Shown here: one piece after another, positions 24,635 through 32,942 of the stretch
Layout of the letters: every line of letters starts with the position of its first letter
Numbering within the stretch: the stretch's first letter is position 1
Assembly: GCF_900167135.1 (NCBI RefSeq)
Contig: NZ_FUWZ01000008.1
Location: 124,001-188,000 of the forward strand
Length of the DNA: 64,000 bases
Direction: 5' to 3'
Source of the DNA: Chitinophaga eiseniae
GTDB lineage: Bacteria > Bacteroidota > Bacteroidia > Chitinophagales > Chitinophagaceae
The notes under the pieces: model-generated
The model's input: the letters and a program-made list of their open reading frames with translations, nothing else
What the model was told of the DNA's origin: nothing
Databases searched by the model: none
Made by a program: the position numbers and the translations under genes

Positions 24635-25441
24635 ATGTCAGCTTCTCTTCCGGTCCAGCTTGCAGCAGGCACTTACGTGGGCACCAAGGTGAAAGAGCGT
24701 ATATTCGGCGCTGTTATCACCAGCGAAACCTCGTTCGCGCCGCATATGGCGTCCGACTGGCACTTTCATGTAAACCCCCACTTTTCCCATATCCTGGAAG
24801 GCGGCAGCAAAGAAGCCCGGAAAGGCGGAACAGACCGGCAGTATGCCGGCACTGGCCTCTACTACCATCCCGGCGTTGCACATCAGAACGCAGACTATCT
24901 CCCCGGCACCCGCATTTTTAATATAGAACTGACCGGCGATTTCTTCCGGACCTTTGAACTGGCATGCCCTCCCCCGTCGCTGATGCTGGGAGACAAGGCG
25001 CAGCTCAACACCAACGGGCTGGTCCGGATCATGAAAGAACATTATCTTAATGATACGGCCTCGGCGATCGCGATGGACCAGCTGTGCATTGACCTCATCG
25101 CGCCCCGTCAGCAGGACTTTCACTGTTTCCCGGAGTGGACGGAGAAAATCAGGGATATCATGCACGACCACTGGGACACACCATTATCACTCCCCTTTCT
25201 TGCCACCGAGCTGGGACTGCATCCGGTGACCATCTCGCGTTACTTCTCCCGTTATTTCGGCTGCTCCGCAGGAGAATATCTCCGTAAAATAAAAGTCGAG
25301 CGGGCTATCTCCCTGATAAAAAAAGAGCAGACGTCGCTCACCGCCATCGCCTATGAATGCGGGTTTACCGACCAGGCCCATTTCATCAGGACCTTCCGGC
25401 GTATCACGGGTATGCTGCCCAACCAATACAGAAAGATCTGA
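24635..25441 (+). CDS. AraC-family transcriptional regulator
   Basis: A 268-residue regulator with an N-terminal cupin sensor (HMASDWHFHVNPHFSHILEG, metal- or ligand-binding His cluster) and a C-terminal AraC double helix-turn-helix (LSLPFLATELGLHPVTISRY and LTAIAYECGFTDQAHFIRTF). The G+C content returns here to that of the chromosome, marking the end of the RHS tip/immunity block. It lies 64 bases upstream of a GNAT gene with its own promoter, so it is a separate unit that may regulate the GNAT/DUF885 pair. The ligand is unknown. Confidence 0.87.
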   Translation: MSASLPVQLAAGTYVGTKVKERIFGAVITSETSFAPHMASDWHFHVNPHFSHILEGGSKEARKGGTDRQYAGTGLYYHPGVAHQNADYLPGTRIFNIELTGDFFRTFELACPPPSLMLGDKAQLNTNGLVRIMKEHYLNDTASAIAMDQLCIDLIAPRQQDFHCFPEWTEKIRDIMHDHWDTPLSLPFLATELGLHPVTISRYFSRYFGCSAGEYLRKIKVERAISLIKKEQTSLTAIAYECGFTDQAHFIRTFRRITGMLPNQYRKI

Positions 25442-25472
25442 CCTCCGCCAGCAGAAGGTTAATCCCGTACAA

Positions 25473-25501
25473 TTTTAGCTGCCAGCGGCTGACTAGCTTT
25501 G
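25473..25501 (+). promoter_or_regulatory. Candidate promoter of the GNAT/DUF885 operon
   Basis: TAGCTTTG (25494-25501) matches the -7 consensus TAnnTTTG and ends 4 bases before ATG 25506. TTTT at 25473-25476 is a weak -33 element (spacer 17). The expected transcription start falls at the start codon, so the mRNA may be leaderless. Confidence 0.5.
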
Positions 25502-25505
25502 TGGC

Positions 25506-25994
25506 ATGATGACCATCACTACCATAAGACCACTGCAGGAAAGCGATAACCAACAACTAGGCGCTATCATACAACAGGTGCTGGAGGAATTCAAGGCCAA
25601 CAAGCCAGGCACGGCCTACTTTGATAAAAATCTCTTTGAACTGTACAGTGCCTTCACCATCCCCAACGCCGCCTATTGGATTGCGGAAGCGGCCGGCCGC
25701 TTAGTGGGAGGCGCCGGCATATTCCCGGTACCCGGCCTGCCGCCGGCACACTGCGAACTGGTGAAGCTCTATCTGTTGCCCGAAGCACGGGGGCTGGGGC
25801 TGGGCAGACAACTGATAGCACACTGCCTGCAATCAGCCAGCGCACTGGGCTACAGTCATGTATACCTGGAAACCATGCCGGAACTGAAACAGGCCATACC
25901 GCTATACGAGAAAATGGGATTTAGTTACTTACCTGCACCATTAGGAGCTGCCGTCCATTTCGGCTGCAGTATCTGGATGATCAAAGCCATATAA
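25506..25994 (+). CDS. GNAT-family N-acetyltransferase
   Basis: A 162-residue acetyl-CoA-dependent acetyltransferase of the GNAT fold. The pyrophosphate-binding motif A is clear (LLPEARGLGLGRQLIAHCLQ, containing the R-G-x-G-x-G/R pattern), followed by motif B (GYSHVYLETMPELKQAIPLY) and EKMGF. It would acetylate a small amine or a protein N-terminus in the cytoplasm. The start ATG 25506 or the next codon, also ATG, is used; the -7 box ends 4 bases upstream. The DUF885 gene follows after a 5-base gap, so the two form an operon. Confidence 0.88.
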   Translation: MMTITTIRPLQESDNQQLGAIIQQVLEEFKANKPGTAYFDKNLFELYSAFTIPNAAYWIAEAAGRLVGGAGIFPVPGLPPAHCELVKLYLLPEARGLGLGRQLIAHCLQSASALGYSHVYLETMPELKQAIPLYEKMGFSYLPAPLGAAVHFGCSIWMIKAI

Positions 25995-25999
25995 CGACG

Positions 26000-27772
26000 A
26001 TGAAAAGAGTAATCACCTGCCTGCTGATGCTGGCCGCTACCGCTGCTGACGCGCAGCAAAATAACCCGCAGCTGCACCGGCTGTTTGATAATTATTACAA
26101 CGAGCGGATGCAACTGTTTCCGACAGACGCCACCGCCGCCGGCTTTCACCAATACGACGACCGGCTGGCCATTGAAGGCTCCGCGCCTCATATCGCCGCC
26201 ACGAAAACATTCTACCGGAAATATCTCGGGGAACTGAAAAAATTCGGTCCCGTTTCCCTGAACACCGGTGACCGGCTTTCTCTTGAAACACTCATATATA
26301 CGCTGCAGTCCGACCTGGAGGCCCAGTCGCTTCACCTCGAATATCTCCCGATGAACCAGTTTATTTCCACACCGCTGGTACTGGCTTCTTTTGGTTCGGG
26401 CGACGGCGACCAGCCGTTCCACACCGTGAAAGATTACGAGCGCTGGGCCAGGCGAATGACTGTTTTTACCGTGTGGACAGACACCTGCATCGCCAACTTA
26501 AACAAAGGCATACAGGCCGGTGTAGTGCTGCCCAAAGCGCTGGTAAAACTGATGATTCCACAGATGGAAGCACTGGCGGAAAAAGATACGGCGAAAAACA
26601 TCTTTTACAAGCCATTGTCGAAATTCCCGGCCTCTTTTAGCGCGCCCGAGAAACAGCGCATCACACAGCTGTACCATACGGTGATTGCCACTCACATGCG
26701 CCCTGCCTACGCCAGGCTGGCCGCCTATCTGAAAGAGCAATATCTGCCCGCGGCACAGGACAAGGCGGGACTTTTTGCCCTGCCAGGCGGAGACCGTATC
26801 TACCGCTATTATGTCAACTACTTTACCACCGCGCCCGACCTGACGCCCGGGCAGATCTACCAAACCGGGTTAACAGAAGTAGCGAGAATTCGCGCGGCGA
26901 TGGAACAGATAAAAACACAAACAGGCTTTAAAGGCGATTTACCGGCGTTTTTCTCCTATCTGAAGACCAACCCCTCCCTTATGCCTTTTAAAAAGCCGGA
27001 AGAGGTACTGGAAGCTTACAGGGCCATCTACCGGAAAGTGTTGCCTTATATTCCGCAGCTATTTGGCCACCAGCCCCAAACACCCATGGAAGTGCGCCGC
27101 GTGGAAGCCTACCGGGAAGCTGCCAGCGCAGGCCCTTTTTATATCAAAGGAGATATCGCAGGGAAAAGGGCGGCGATCCTCTACGTACCCGTACCGGATG
27201 CTACCAAAGTAAATGTCACCTTTTATGGCATGGAAGCCACCTTTCTTCATGAAGGCATACCAGGGCATCATTTCCAGATCGCTTTGCAGCAGGAAAACAA
27301 AGCGATACCCGCTTTCCGGCGGCAGCCCTCCTTCAGCGCCTACTTTGAAGGCTGGGCATTGTACGTGGAATCACTGGGCGAACAACTGGGATGCTATCAG
27401 GAACCCTACCAGAAAATGGGCGCACTGAACAACGAAATCCACCGTGCCATCCGCCTGGTACTGGACGTAGCCATCCACACCGGTAAAATGACCCGCGAGG
27501 AAGCCATCGACTACATGATGGCCAATGAAGCTGTCAGTAAGACTATCGCTACTGCAGAAGTGGAACGTTATATGGCTATGCCCGGGCAGGCACTGTCTTA
27601 CAAAACGGGCGAGATACGCTTAAAAGCACTGCGGGACAAACTGGCGGCACAGCTGGGCGATCGCTTCAGCCTGCGCGACTTCCACGACGCCCTGCTGGCA
27701 TACGGCGACATGCCACTGCAAGTGCTGGAAAAATATATGAATGACTGGGCAGCCCACTACGGGCAACGCTAA
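26000..27772 (+). CDS. DUF885-family secreted protein (putative metallopeptidase)
   Basis: A 590-residue exported protein (signal ITCLLMLAATAADAQQ). It belongs to DUF885, a family of alpha-helical proteins related to zinc peptidases of the gluzincin type. The key motif is at residues 417-424, His-Glu-Gly-Ile-Pro-Gly-His-His, i.e. HEGxPGHH, where the His and Glu would bind and activate zinc. A Glu in the following helix (FEGWALYVESLGEQLGCY) is the probable third ligand. It lies 5 bases after the GNAT gene. Its stop is only 2 bases from the end of the convergent hydrolase gene, and no terminator fits between. Peptidase activity is inferred from the motif; substrate unknown. Confidence 0.88.
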   Translation: MKRVITCLLMLAATAADAQQNNPQLHRLFDNYYNERMQLFPTDATAAGFHQYDDRLAIEGSAPHIAATKTFYRKYLGELKKFGPVSLNTGDRLSLETLIYTLQSDLEAQSLHLEYLPMNQFISTPLVLASFGSGDGDQPFHTVKDYERWARRMTVFTVWTDTCIANLNKGIQAGVVLPKALVKLMIPQMEALAEKDTAKNIFYKPLSKFPASFSAPEKQRITQLYHTVIATHMRPAYARLAAYLKEQYLPAAQDKAGLFALPGGDRIYRYYVNYFTTAPDLTPGQIYQTGLTEVARIRAAMEQIKTQTGFKGDLPAFFSYLKTNPSLMPFKKPEEVLEAYRAIYRKVLPYIPQLFGHQPQTPMEVRRVEAYREAASAGPFYIKGDIAGKRAAILYVPVPDATKVNVTFYGMEATFLHEGIPGHHFQIALQQENKAIPAFRRQPSFSAYFEGWALYVESLGEQLGCYQEPYQKMGALNNEIHRAIRLVLDVAIHTGKMTREEAIDYMMANEAVSKTIATAEVERYMAMPGQALSYKTGEIRLKALRDKLAAQLGDRFSLRDFHDALLAYGDMPLQVLEKYMNDWAAHYGQR

Positions 27773-27774
27773 AA

Positions 27775-29709
27775 TCAGTATATCAGTGTCATCTTTTTCT
27801 CCAGGAACCCGTCGCCATAAGCGACATCAATACGGTCCCCTTTTTTGATGACTACCTTTTCATGGTCCAGCAACAAGGACGACGGAGTCGTTTTCAGGAT
27901 GCCTGTAAAAACCGTATCGTGTTCCTTCAGCAGGATTTCTCCTCTCCGCTCACCGTTGACAAACACGGTGAGCGGTAGTGTTCCGGTCACCGGCGCCTGC
28001 CACAAAACCTCCAGTCCTGCTTTAGAACGGGTAATGGACACCGGGTGATTGTCATACCAGTTCAGCACCGCCAGGCTCATATTCCACGCGGTATTGTGGG
28101 CAATCCATCCTTCCAGGTGGCGGTCTTTGCCCTGCGGGTTAAAAGGATACATTTCCGATCCGGGCAAACAGCTCAGTGATCCGCGACACAGCTCCAGCCG
28201 CGCGGTGACGTCATCAAAATAACCTTTGGGATAACCTTTGGAAATGCCCCGGAAGCCTTTTTCAGGATGATGCGCTGCATGCACGTTCAGCGGATTACGA
28301 CCGTACAGGTTATCAAAATGCGCATACGCGACCTGCTCCAGCCGTTGTTTTTTCGCGGCATCTTTTACGGTAGATGCCGCCAGCAGCGCGGAAGCCGGAA
28401 AACCGGCCACATTGCCCACCTCATTGTATACGGGCACCGTCCAGCTGGTGTCTTTATCATCGTATTTGCGGAAATCCCACGCATTGTCAGACCGGCGGAC
28501 CACTACGTCTGCCCACTGCGCGATCTTCTGTTGCAACCCTGCAGGCGCCTGGTCTTTGTAACGCAACAGGTAAACCGCCATGCCGGACATCAGCATATGC
28601 TCACTCATACGTTGTCCCTTCGTGACGATCGGATCTTCCATGTTCAGTGAAGCGATCATCCACGCAACCTGCCTGTGAGCCGCCTGCAGGTACGCGGCGG
28701 TATCGGGCAGGCGCTCCCTCCTGGCCACTTCATACATCAGCAGGTTAGGCAGCACCGAGAACCCCGGCGCATGACGCCCCTTGGATGTGCCTACTTCCCG
28801 CCGGATATCCAGCAAACCCACCCTCGCCCAGTGATCACGGGTGAACTGTAACGCCTGCTGATAGAACTTCCGGGAAAACCACTGATCGATATAGGGGTAT
28901 GCATACAGGAAAAAAGCAAACTGCGCCAATGTTTGCGGATGCAGCTGTCGTGGCAGTGAATCTCCGCTGGGGTCCTGCGTTTCAGGGTTCATGAGATAGT
29001 ACCCGATGCCCCAGTGCACATTCATCAGCAGGTCCGGGATATCGTTACGCAAGGGTTTATCTACTTCAGTAAAATACTTCCGGGCAGAACTCAACACGGT
29101 TGAATCCAACAGCCCCGGCACCAACCTGAAACCAGGGGCCATCACCATCGCCTTCAGGCTGTCGTAGGAAATGGTAGCGGGCATCGCGTTGTATGCCGCC
29201 GGATTGGAAAGATACATCCATATCATAGACGGCACCTCGTACGAATAATAGGTACCGTCTCTCCAGGGACAACCTCCATAGGCGGAATGATGCACGCCTG
29301 TCACACTCCGGCTGTCGTTCATGAACCATACGGAAGGCGCCAGCCCTTCTTTCTCTATCAGGAAAGGCGCGATGCGGAAAGGATAAGAACGGCCTTCCCG
29401 CAAATGCCCTCCTTTCACATGGACCACGTAAGATGCCTGCGGGCCTGCCGGTCTGAAACCGGTGAAATCACCCGTCCCCTGCCGGGTCTTGCCCTTATAC
29501 AGCGGTTTGTTATCGCCGGCCCTGGTGATGTAAAAATCGACGCCGCCCTGCAGCGCAGTAGGCACTGTAAAACGTTTGGGCGCCCCGGTGTTGTAACCAG
29601 TCTGGTTAACACACACCCGATGCGCAGCGCTGTCCTGCGCATCAGCCGGTAGCACAGCGGATAGTAACGTGGAAACAGCCAGCACTGCTGACCGGAGTTT
29701 TTGTATCAT
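27775..29709 (-). CDS. Secreted GH9-like glycoside hydrolase
   Basis: A 644-residue exported protein (signal AVLAVSTLLSAVLPADAQD). Residues ~30-125 look like the immunoglobulin-like domain of GH9 enzymes (CVNQTGYNTGAPKRFTVPTA). The remainder is an (alpha/alpha)6-barrel-type sequence with GH9-like landmarks: AYAHFDNLYGRNPLNVHAAH and HHPEKGF near residues ~480-500. A canonical DAGD motif was not found, so catalytic capacity or family may differ. A C-terminal beta domain follows (residues ~550-644). It is the second gene behind a Tat-type FAD oxidoreductase and probably shares its regulation. I would call it a GH9-like enzyme acting on a plant- or fungal-derived glycan. Confidence 0.6.
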   Translation of the reverse strand: MIQKLRSAVLAVSTLLSAVLPADAQDSAAHRVCVNQTGYNTGAPKRFTVPTALQGGVDFYITRAGDNKPLYKGKTRQGTGDFTGFRPAGPQASYVVHVKGGHLREGRSYPFRIAPFLIEKEGLAPSVWFMNDSRSVTGVHHSAYGGCPWRDGTYYSYEVPSMIWMYLSNPAAYNAMPATISYDSLKAMVMAPGFRLVPGLLDSTVLSSARKYFTEVDKPLRNDIPDLLMNVHWGIGYYLMNPETQDPSGDSLPRQLHPQTLAQFAFFLYAYPYIDQWFSRKFYQQALQFTRDHWARVGLLDIRREVGTSKGRHAPGFSVLPNLLMYEVARRERLPDTAAYLQAAHRQVAWMIASLNMEDPIVTKGQRMSEHMLMSGMAVYLLRYKDQAPAGLQQKIAQWADVVVRRSDNAWDFRKYDDKDTSWTVPVYNEVGNVAGFPASALLAASTVKDAAKKQRLEQVAYAHFDNLYGRNPLNVHAAHHPEKGFRGISKGYPKGYFDDVTARLELCRGSLSCLPGSEMYPFNPQGKDRHLEGWIAHNTAWNMSLAVLNWYDNHPVSITRSKAGLEVLWQAPVTGTLPLTVFVNGERRGEILLKEHDTVFTGILKTTPSSLLLDHEKVVIKKGDRIDVAYGDGFLEKKMTLIY

Positions 29710-29742
29710 ATTGACGGATTAAAAAACATTTTTTCACAGCGC

Positions 29743-31431
29743 TCAGGTAACAATGATCTGGCTGTCTGCCAACAGCCGCGCGCTCAGCAACGCATAAGGC
29801 ACGTCCTGTACAGCGGTATTCCTTTCTATGGCAAGGCTCGCCGCCGTGGCGGCGGACTGCCCCAGCACCATAAAAACGGGCTCCATCCTGACAGACCCAT
29901 AGGCCGCATGGGTGACGGACACACAGACAGGCACCAGCAGGTTCCTGCATTCGCCCCGCTTCGGAACGATGGCACGGTAGCTGATGCCAAAAGGTGCGGG
30001 GATATGAACGAACATGCCGCCCTCACTGGTGACGTAACCATTGGGCCCCACAAAAAGTTTTATCGCATGAGAATCCATATGGTAGGAACCCAGCGCCACA
30101 GGATCAGGCGCCACCTCCCTTCCCAGCGCGGTATGCTCTGTGATCACCACATCACCCACCATCCGCCGCGCTTCGCGGATATACAGCTGAAACGGCCAGT
30201 GACCGTTATCGGTAAATTCATCTTTCGCCAGTCCCCACGGCGCATAACGGTGACGCACCTCCGCAGGGATACGCGGATGATGCTGCAACGTCCAGATAAA
30301 ACCCCGCTGCCACTGCTCATGCATGACAGCGATCCGGGCGCGGACAGCATAGTCTGCCTCGGGGTAGTCCCAGTTCATGCCCACAAAATCCGTAGAGATA
30401 TAACCGTTATTATTGGTATCCGTCTTCCTGTTGGGCAACGGGTCCGGCTTGAGAAAGCTACCGCCCAGCGCGTTCCTGAAAAAGTCGCTGTTCATACCGC
30501 CTGCTGCGATAAAGCGGAACAGCAGTTCATATTGTTCGTCCTGGTAACCGGCAGGCTTTTCAAAAGGCACGCGGTTTTCTGGCAGGTTGGTGAGGCATAG
30601 CCGGTAGTTGTATGCCTGCACACCTTTATCGCCTTCGCCCGGTTTACCACCCCAACCGGGATACACGCGGGGGAGCAGGCCGCTCCGGGGATCACCTTTT
30701 ACCCGGTAAGGATCGACGCCATCGGGGAAACGGCCCGCCGCCGGCAAAGGCCGGATACCATTATTGACTTCATGATACCGGCTGTTGGGCTCGCGGCCCA
30801 CCACATAGGAGACTTTTGCAGCAGCCATCAGGTCGCCTTCATAGGTAGCGTCGATAAACATTTTGGCCCGAAACACACGCCCCGACTCCATCGTCATGGC
30901 GGTGACCTGTCCGTTTTTCAGGTCCACCCCTGTCCGGCGGTCCAGCCTTTCGTTCTTTACTACCGTCACCCGGGCTTCGGCAACCATCTGATCGAACAAC
31001 TGTTCAGCTACAGACGGCTCCAGGATCCACATGGTCTGATCATCAGGCGCCAGCGGTGCATGTTGCTCCGCCATGGTATGCCTTTTCTCCCATTTCCAGG
31101 CAGCGTCATCCTGGTAGTGTTTCCACACACGGTGAAAATACTCGCGTGCCAATCCGCCGATAGTCTTCGGATCACCCACGTCCACCCAGCCCAGGCCGCC
31201 GCTGGTAAGGCCTCCCAGGTGTTTGCCCGGCTCTATCAACGCTACGGTCCTACCCATGCGGGCCGCCTGCACCGCCGCCATCACACCGCCACTCGTTCCG
31301 CCGTAAACAACAATATCATATTCCGCACATTCTTCAAGAAAATGCTGTGAAAAGGACTTCCATGGAATGGCTGCGCCCAGCGCCAGCATTCCGGTCGTTC
31401 GTATAAAATGACGTCTGTTTAACGGGTCCAT
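29743..31431 (-). CDS. Tat-exported FAD-dependent oxidoreductase
   Basis: A 562-residue flavoprotein. The N-terminus carries a Tat-type signal (NRRHFIRTTGMLALGAAIP) followed by an FAD-binding Rossmann motif (DIVVYGGTSGGVMAAVQAAR, then GLTSGGLGWVD), typical of the FAD_oxidored group (PF12831). A second conserved patch is at FIDATYEGDLMAAAKV, and the C-terminus has SVTHAAYGSVRMEPVFMVLG and GQSAATAASLA. Its position directly upstream of a GH9-like hydrolase (33-base gap) suggests oxidation or desaturation of a sugar. A pair of LacI-like palindromes lies about 92 bases upstream. The actual substrate is unknown. The Tat export means it folds with FAD in the cytoplasm first. Confidence 0.85.
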   Translation of the reverse strand: MDPLNRRHFIRTTGMLALGAAIPWKSFSQHFLEECAEYDIVVYGGTSGGVMAAVQAARMGRTVALIEPGKHLGGLTSGGLGWVDVGDPKTIGGLAREYFHRVWKHYQDDAAWKWEKRHTMAEQHAPLAPDDQTMWILEPSVAEQLFDQMVAEARVTVVKNERLDRRTGVDLKNGQVTAMTMESGRVFRAKMFIDATYEGDLMAAAKVSYVVGREPNSRYHEVNNGIRPLPAAGRFPDGVDPYRVKGDPRSGLLPRVYPGWGGKPGEGDKGVQAYNYRLCLTNLPENRVPFEKPAGYQDEQYELLFRFIAAGGMNSDFFRNALGGSFLKPDPLPNRKTDTNNNGYISTDFVGMNWDYPEADYAVRARIAVMHEQWQRGFIWTLQHHPRIPAEVRHRYAPWGLAKDEFTDNGHWPFQLYIREARRMVGDVVITEHTALGREVAPDPVALGSYHMDSHAIKLFVGPNGYVTSEGGMFVHIPAPFGISYRAIVPKRGECRNLLVPVCVSVTHAAYGSVRMEPVFMVLGQSAATAASLAIERNTAVQDVPYALLSARLLADSQIIVT

Positions 31432-31841
31432 CTGTTAGTCAAAAGAAGAAACAAGCACACTATCGGTTCTAATTTTGACAAAGAATTTGATGGAACAAAA
31501 TATTCCGGGAGATATTTTTCATGGGAACGCTCCCATTGTGCTGGGAGTGTTCCCAAAATGCTCCGGCTTAAAACCCGTTTTCCGCCAGGGAAAATAAGTA
31601 TAGCCGTACCCGTAGCATGCTGTTTCCGGGGAAAATAAGGGAGAAGCGTTGGCTGGGAAACCCCGGTCACGCGTCCGTCGGCATCGGTTTGTTCTGTGAA
31701 GCCTGCCGGCGCAGCGCGGGCGTCGGTCACCTGCTTTTCATACAGCGGGATCGCCATCTGTTGTGCTATGACCTGCTGCCAGCCAACGATGGTCATACAT
31801 AGCGCGATAAAACTTCCGGATTTAAGGAACGGGATCATCAT
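31419..31841 (-). pseudogene. N-terminal remnant of a secreted alpha/beta hydrolase (esterase)
   Basis: The frame starts at ATG 31841 with a signal peptide (GSFIALCMTIVGWQQVIAQQ). After about 60 residues it has ATGTAILIFPGGKRVLS, the oxyanion-hole strand typical of acetyl-xylan-esterase-like alpha/beta hydrolases. After that (near 31565) the sequence loses similarity and runs through the operator region up to the start of the FAD oxidoreductase, which it overlaps by 13 bases. The nucleophile elbow GxSxG and the catalytic His are absent. A full-length gene would be ~300 residues. It looks like the start of a lost esterase gene of the same sugar-use operon. Confidence 0.6.
31523..31554. promoter_or_regulatory. 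Two LacI/GalR-type operator-like palindromes
   Basis: GGGAACGCTCCC (31523-31534) and GGGAGTGTTCCC (31543-31554) share the form GGGA-N4-TCCC; their centres are 20 bases apart, i.e. about two DNA turns on one helix face. Together they also form a 13-bp inverted repeat with one mismatch. They lie upstream of the FAD oxidoreductase/GH9-like genes. Confidence 0.55.
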
Positions 31842-31908
31842 ACTTCTGGTCAATAAATAGCCGAAGGTACACGCGCCGGCACACTGGCCTTATACTGAAA
31901 TGCTCAAA

Positions 31909-32820
31909 TTATCCGTCCGCCCGGAAACGGGTGGGTTGTACACCGTAGGCGGATTTAAACGCCCTGCTGAATGCGGCCGGATTTTCAAATCCGCAGGTCC
32001 AGGCAATTTCCTGCACCGGCTCTTCTGTACGCTGCAGCAGGTCGGCCGCCTGTTGCAGCCGGATACCGGTCAGATAACGGTAGGGGGTGGTATGAAAAAC
32101 AGTTTTGAAGTGCCGTACCAGTTGCGGCACCGACAGCCCTGCAGCGGCGCCGACTTTCCTTAAGTCAATATCGTCGCCATGCGCGGTATGCAGCACATCC
32201 TTTGCAATGCATAACCGTTTATATATCTCTTTCCGGGTACCGGCTTTCAACGCTTTTACCAGGCCGGTGCGCTTCATGTCCGACCTGTGTGCGTCCACCA
32301 GGTTACCCAGCAGAAAGACAAGATACTCGTCCGTCATGGCCTCGTTATACCCTTCGGTTTCCAGCAGGTGGACCAACCCGGATAGTTGCCGGTCCATGTC
32401 CGGCGTTACCGGGCGAAGGGTCTGAAAAAACTCCGGCATGGTACCGGCTTCCATAGCCGGATTGTCCAGCAAATAATCCTCATCATGGAGGGCGTCGGAC
32501 AACACTGCCGAAGCAAACTCGTTTTTAAAGAACACTGATAAAGTCCGCGCCTTTTCCTGACTGCTGATACGGCAGGAGTAGCGCTGCTCATTATTCAGCA
32601 ACAGGAACTGCCCGCGCCGGACGGGCAGTTGCCGCCCATCAACGCCATAGGTCTCCTCCCCCCTCAGCACTGTCTTAATGGAAAGACAGCCTACGTGATC
32701 ATCACAATAGCTGTTGCCGCTCTCTGCATGAAAAATAATGTTGTGCTTTTTGAACTGATTAAAATGCTGCGCTTCATCGAAGCCGGGTTGGGTATGATCT
32801 GGCAAACGGGTAAAATACAT
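31909..32820 (-). CDS. AraC-family transcriptional regulator
   Basis: A 303-residue regulator with an N-terminal cupin sensor (QFLLLNNEQRYSCRISSQEK) and a C-terminal double helix-turn-helix (LRKVGAAAGLSVPQLVRHFK and VQEIAWTCGFENPAAFSRAF). I start it at ATG 32820; a TTG four codons upstream is the only alternative. The gene is divergent from the amidohydrolase gene at 32943, with promoter elements in the 122-base gap, and could control that gene or the neighbouring sugar-use genes. The inducer is unknown. Confidence 0.87.
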   Translation of the reverse strand: MYFTRLPDHTQPGFDEAQHFNQFKKHNIIFHAESGNSYCDDHVGCLSIKTVLRGEETYGVDGRQLPVRRGQFLLLNNEQRYSCRISSQEKARTLSVFFKNEFASAVLSDALHDEDYLLDNPAMEAGTMPEFFQTLRPVTPDMDRQLSGLVHLLETEGYNEAMTDEYLVFLLGNLVDAHRSDMKRTGLVKALKAGTRKEIYKRLCIAKDVLHTAHGDDIDLRKVGAAAGLSVPQLVRHFKTVFHTTPYRYLTGIRLQQAADLLQRTEEPVQEIAWTCGFENPAAFSRAFKSAYGVQPTRFRADG

Positions 32821-32860
32821 GGTAATTGGCAAGCCGGGTTTGTGTCATACAAGGTACTAC

Positions 32861-32893
32861 TTTAGTCCGACTTTTTCCTGTACCTTAAATTTG
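32861..32893 (+). promoter_or_regulatory. Candidate promoter of the amidohydrolase gene
   Basis: TAAATTTG (32886-32893) matches the -7 consensus. TTTA at 32861-32864, 21 bases away, is a one-mismatch -33 element. The leader to ATG 32943 would be about 45 bases. Confidence 0.5.
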
Positions 32894-32942
32894 AGCATTT
32901 AAGCACAGTGTCACCGCACCGGCTGATCGTATTTTACGCACT

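Noticed and set aside
29701-30600. 299-codon plus-strand frame inside the FAD oxidoreductase gene
   Set aside because: Antisense shadow; His/Arg-rich composition and no start context.
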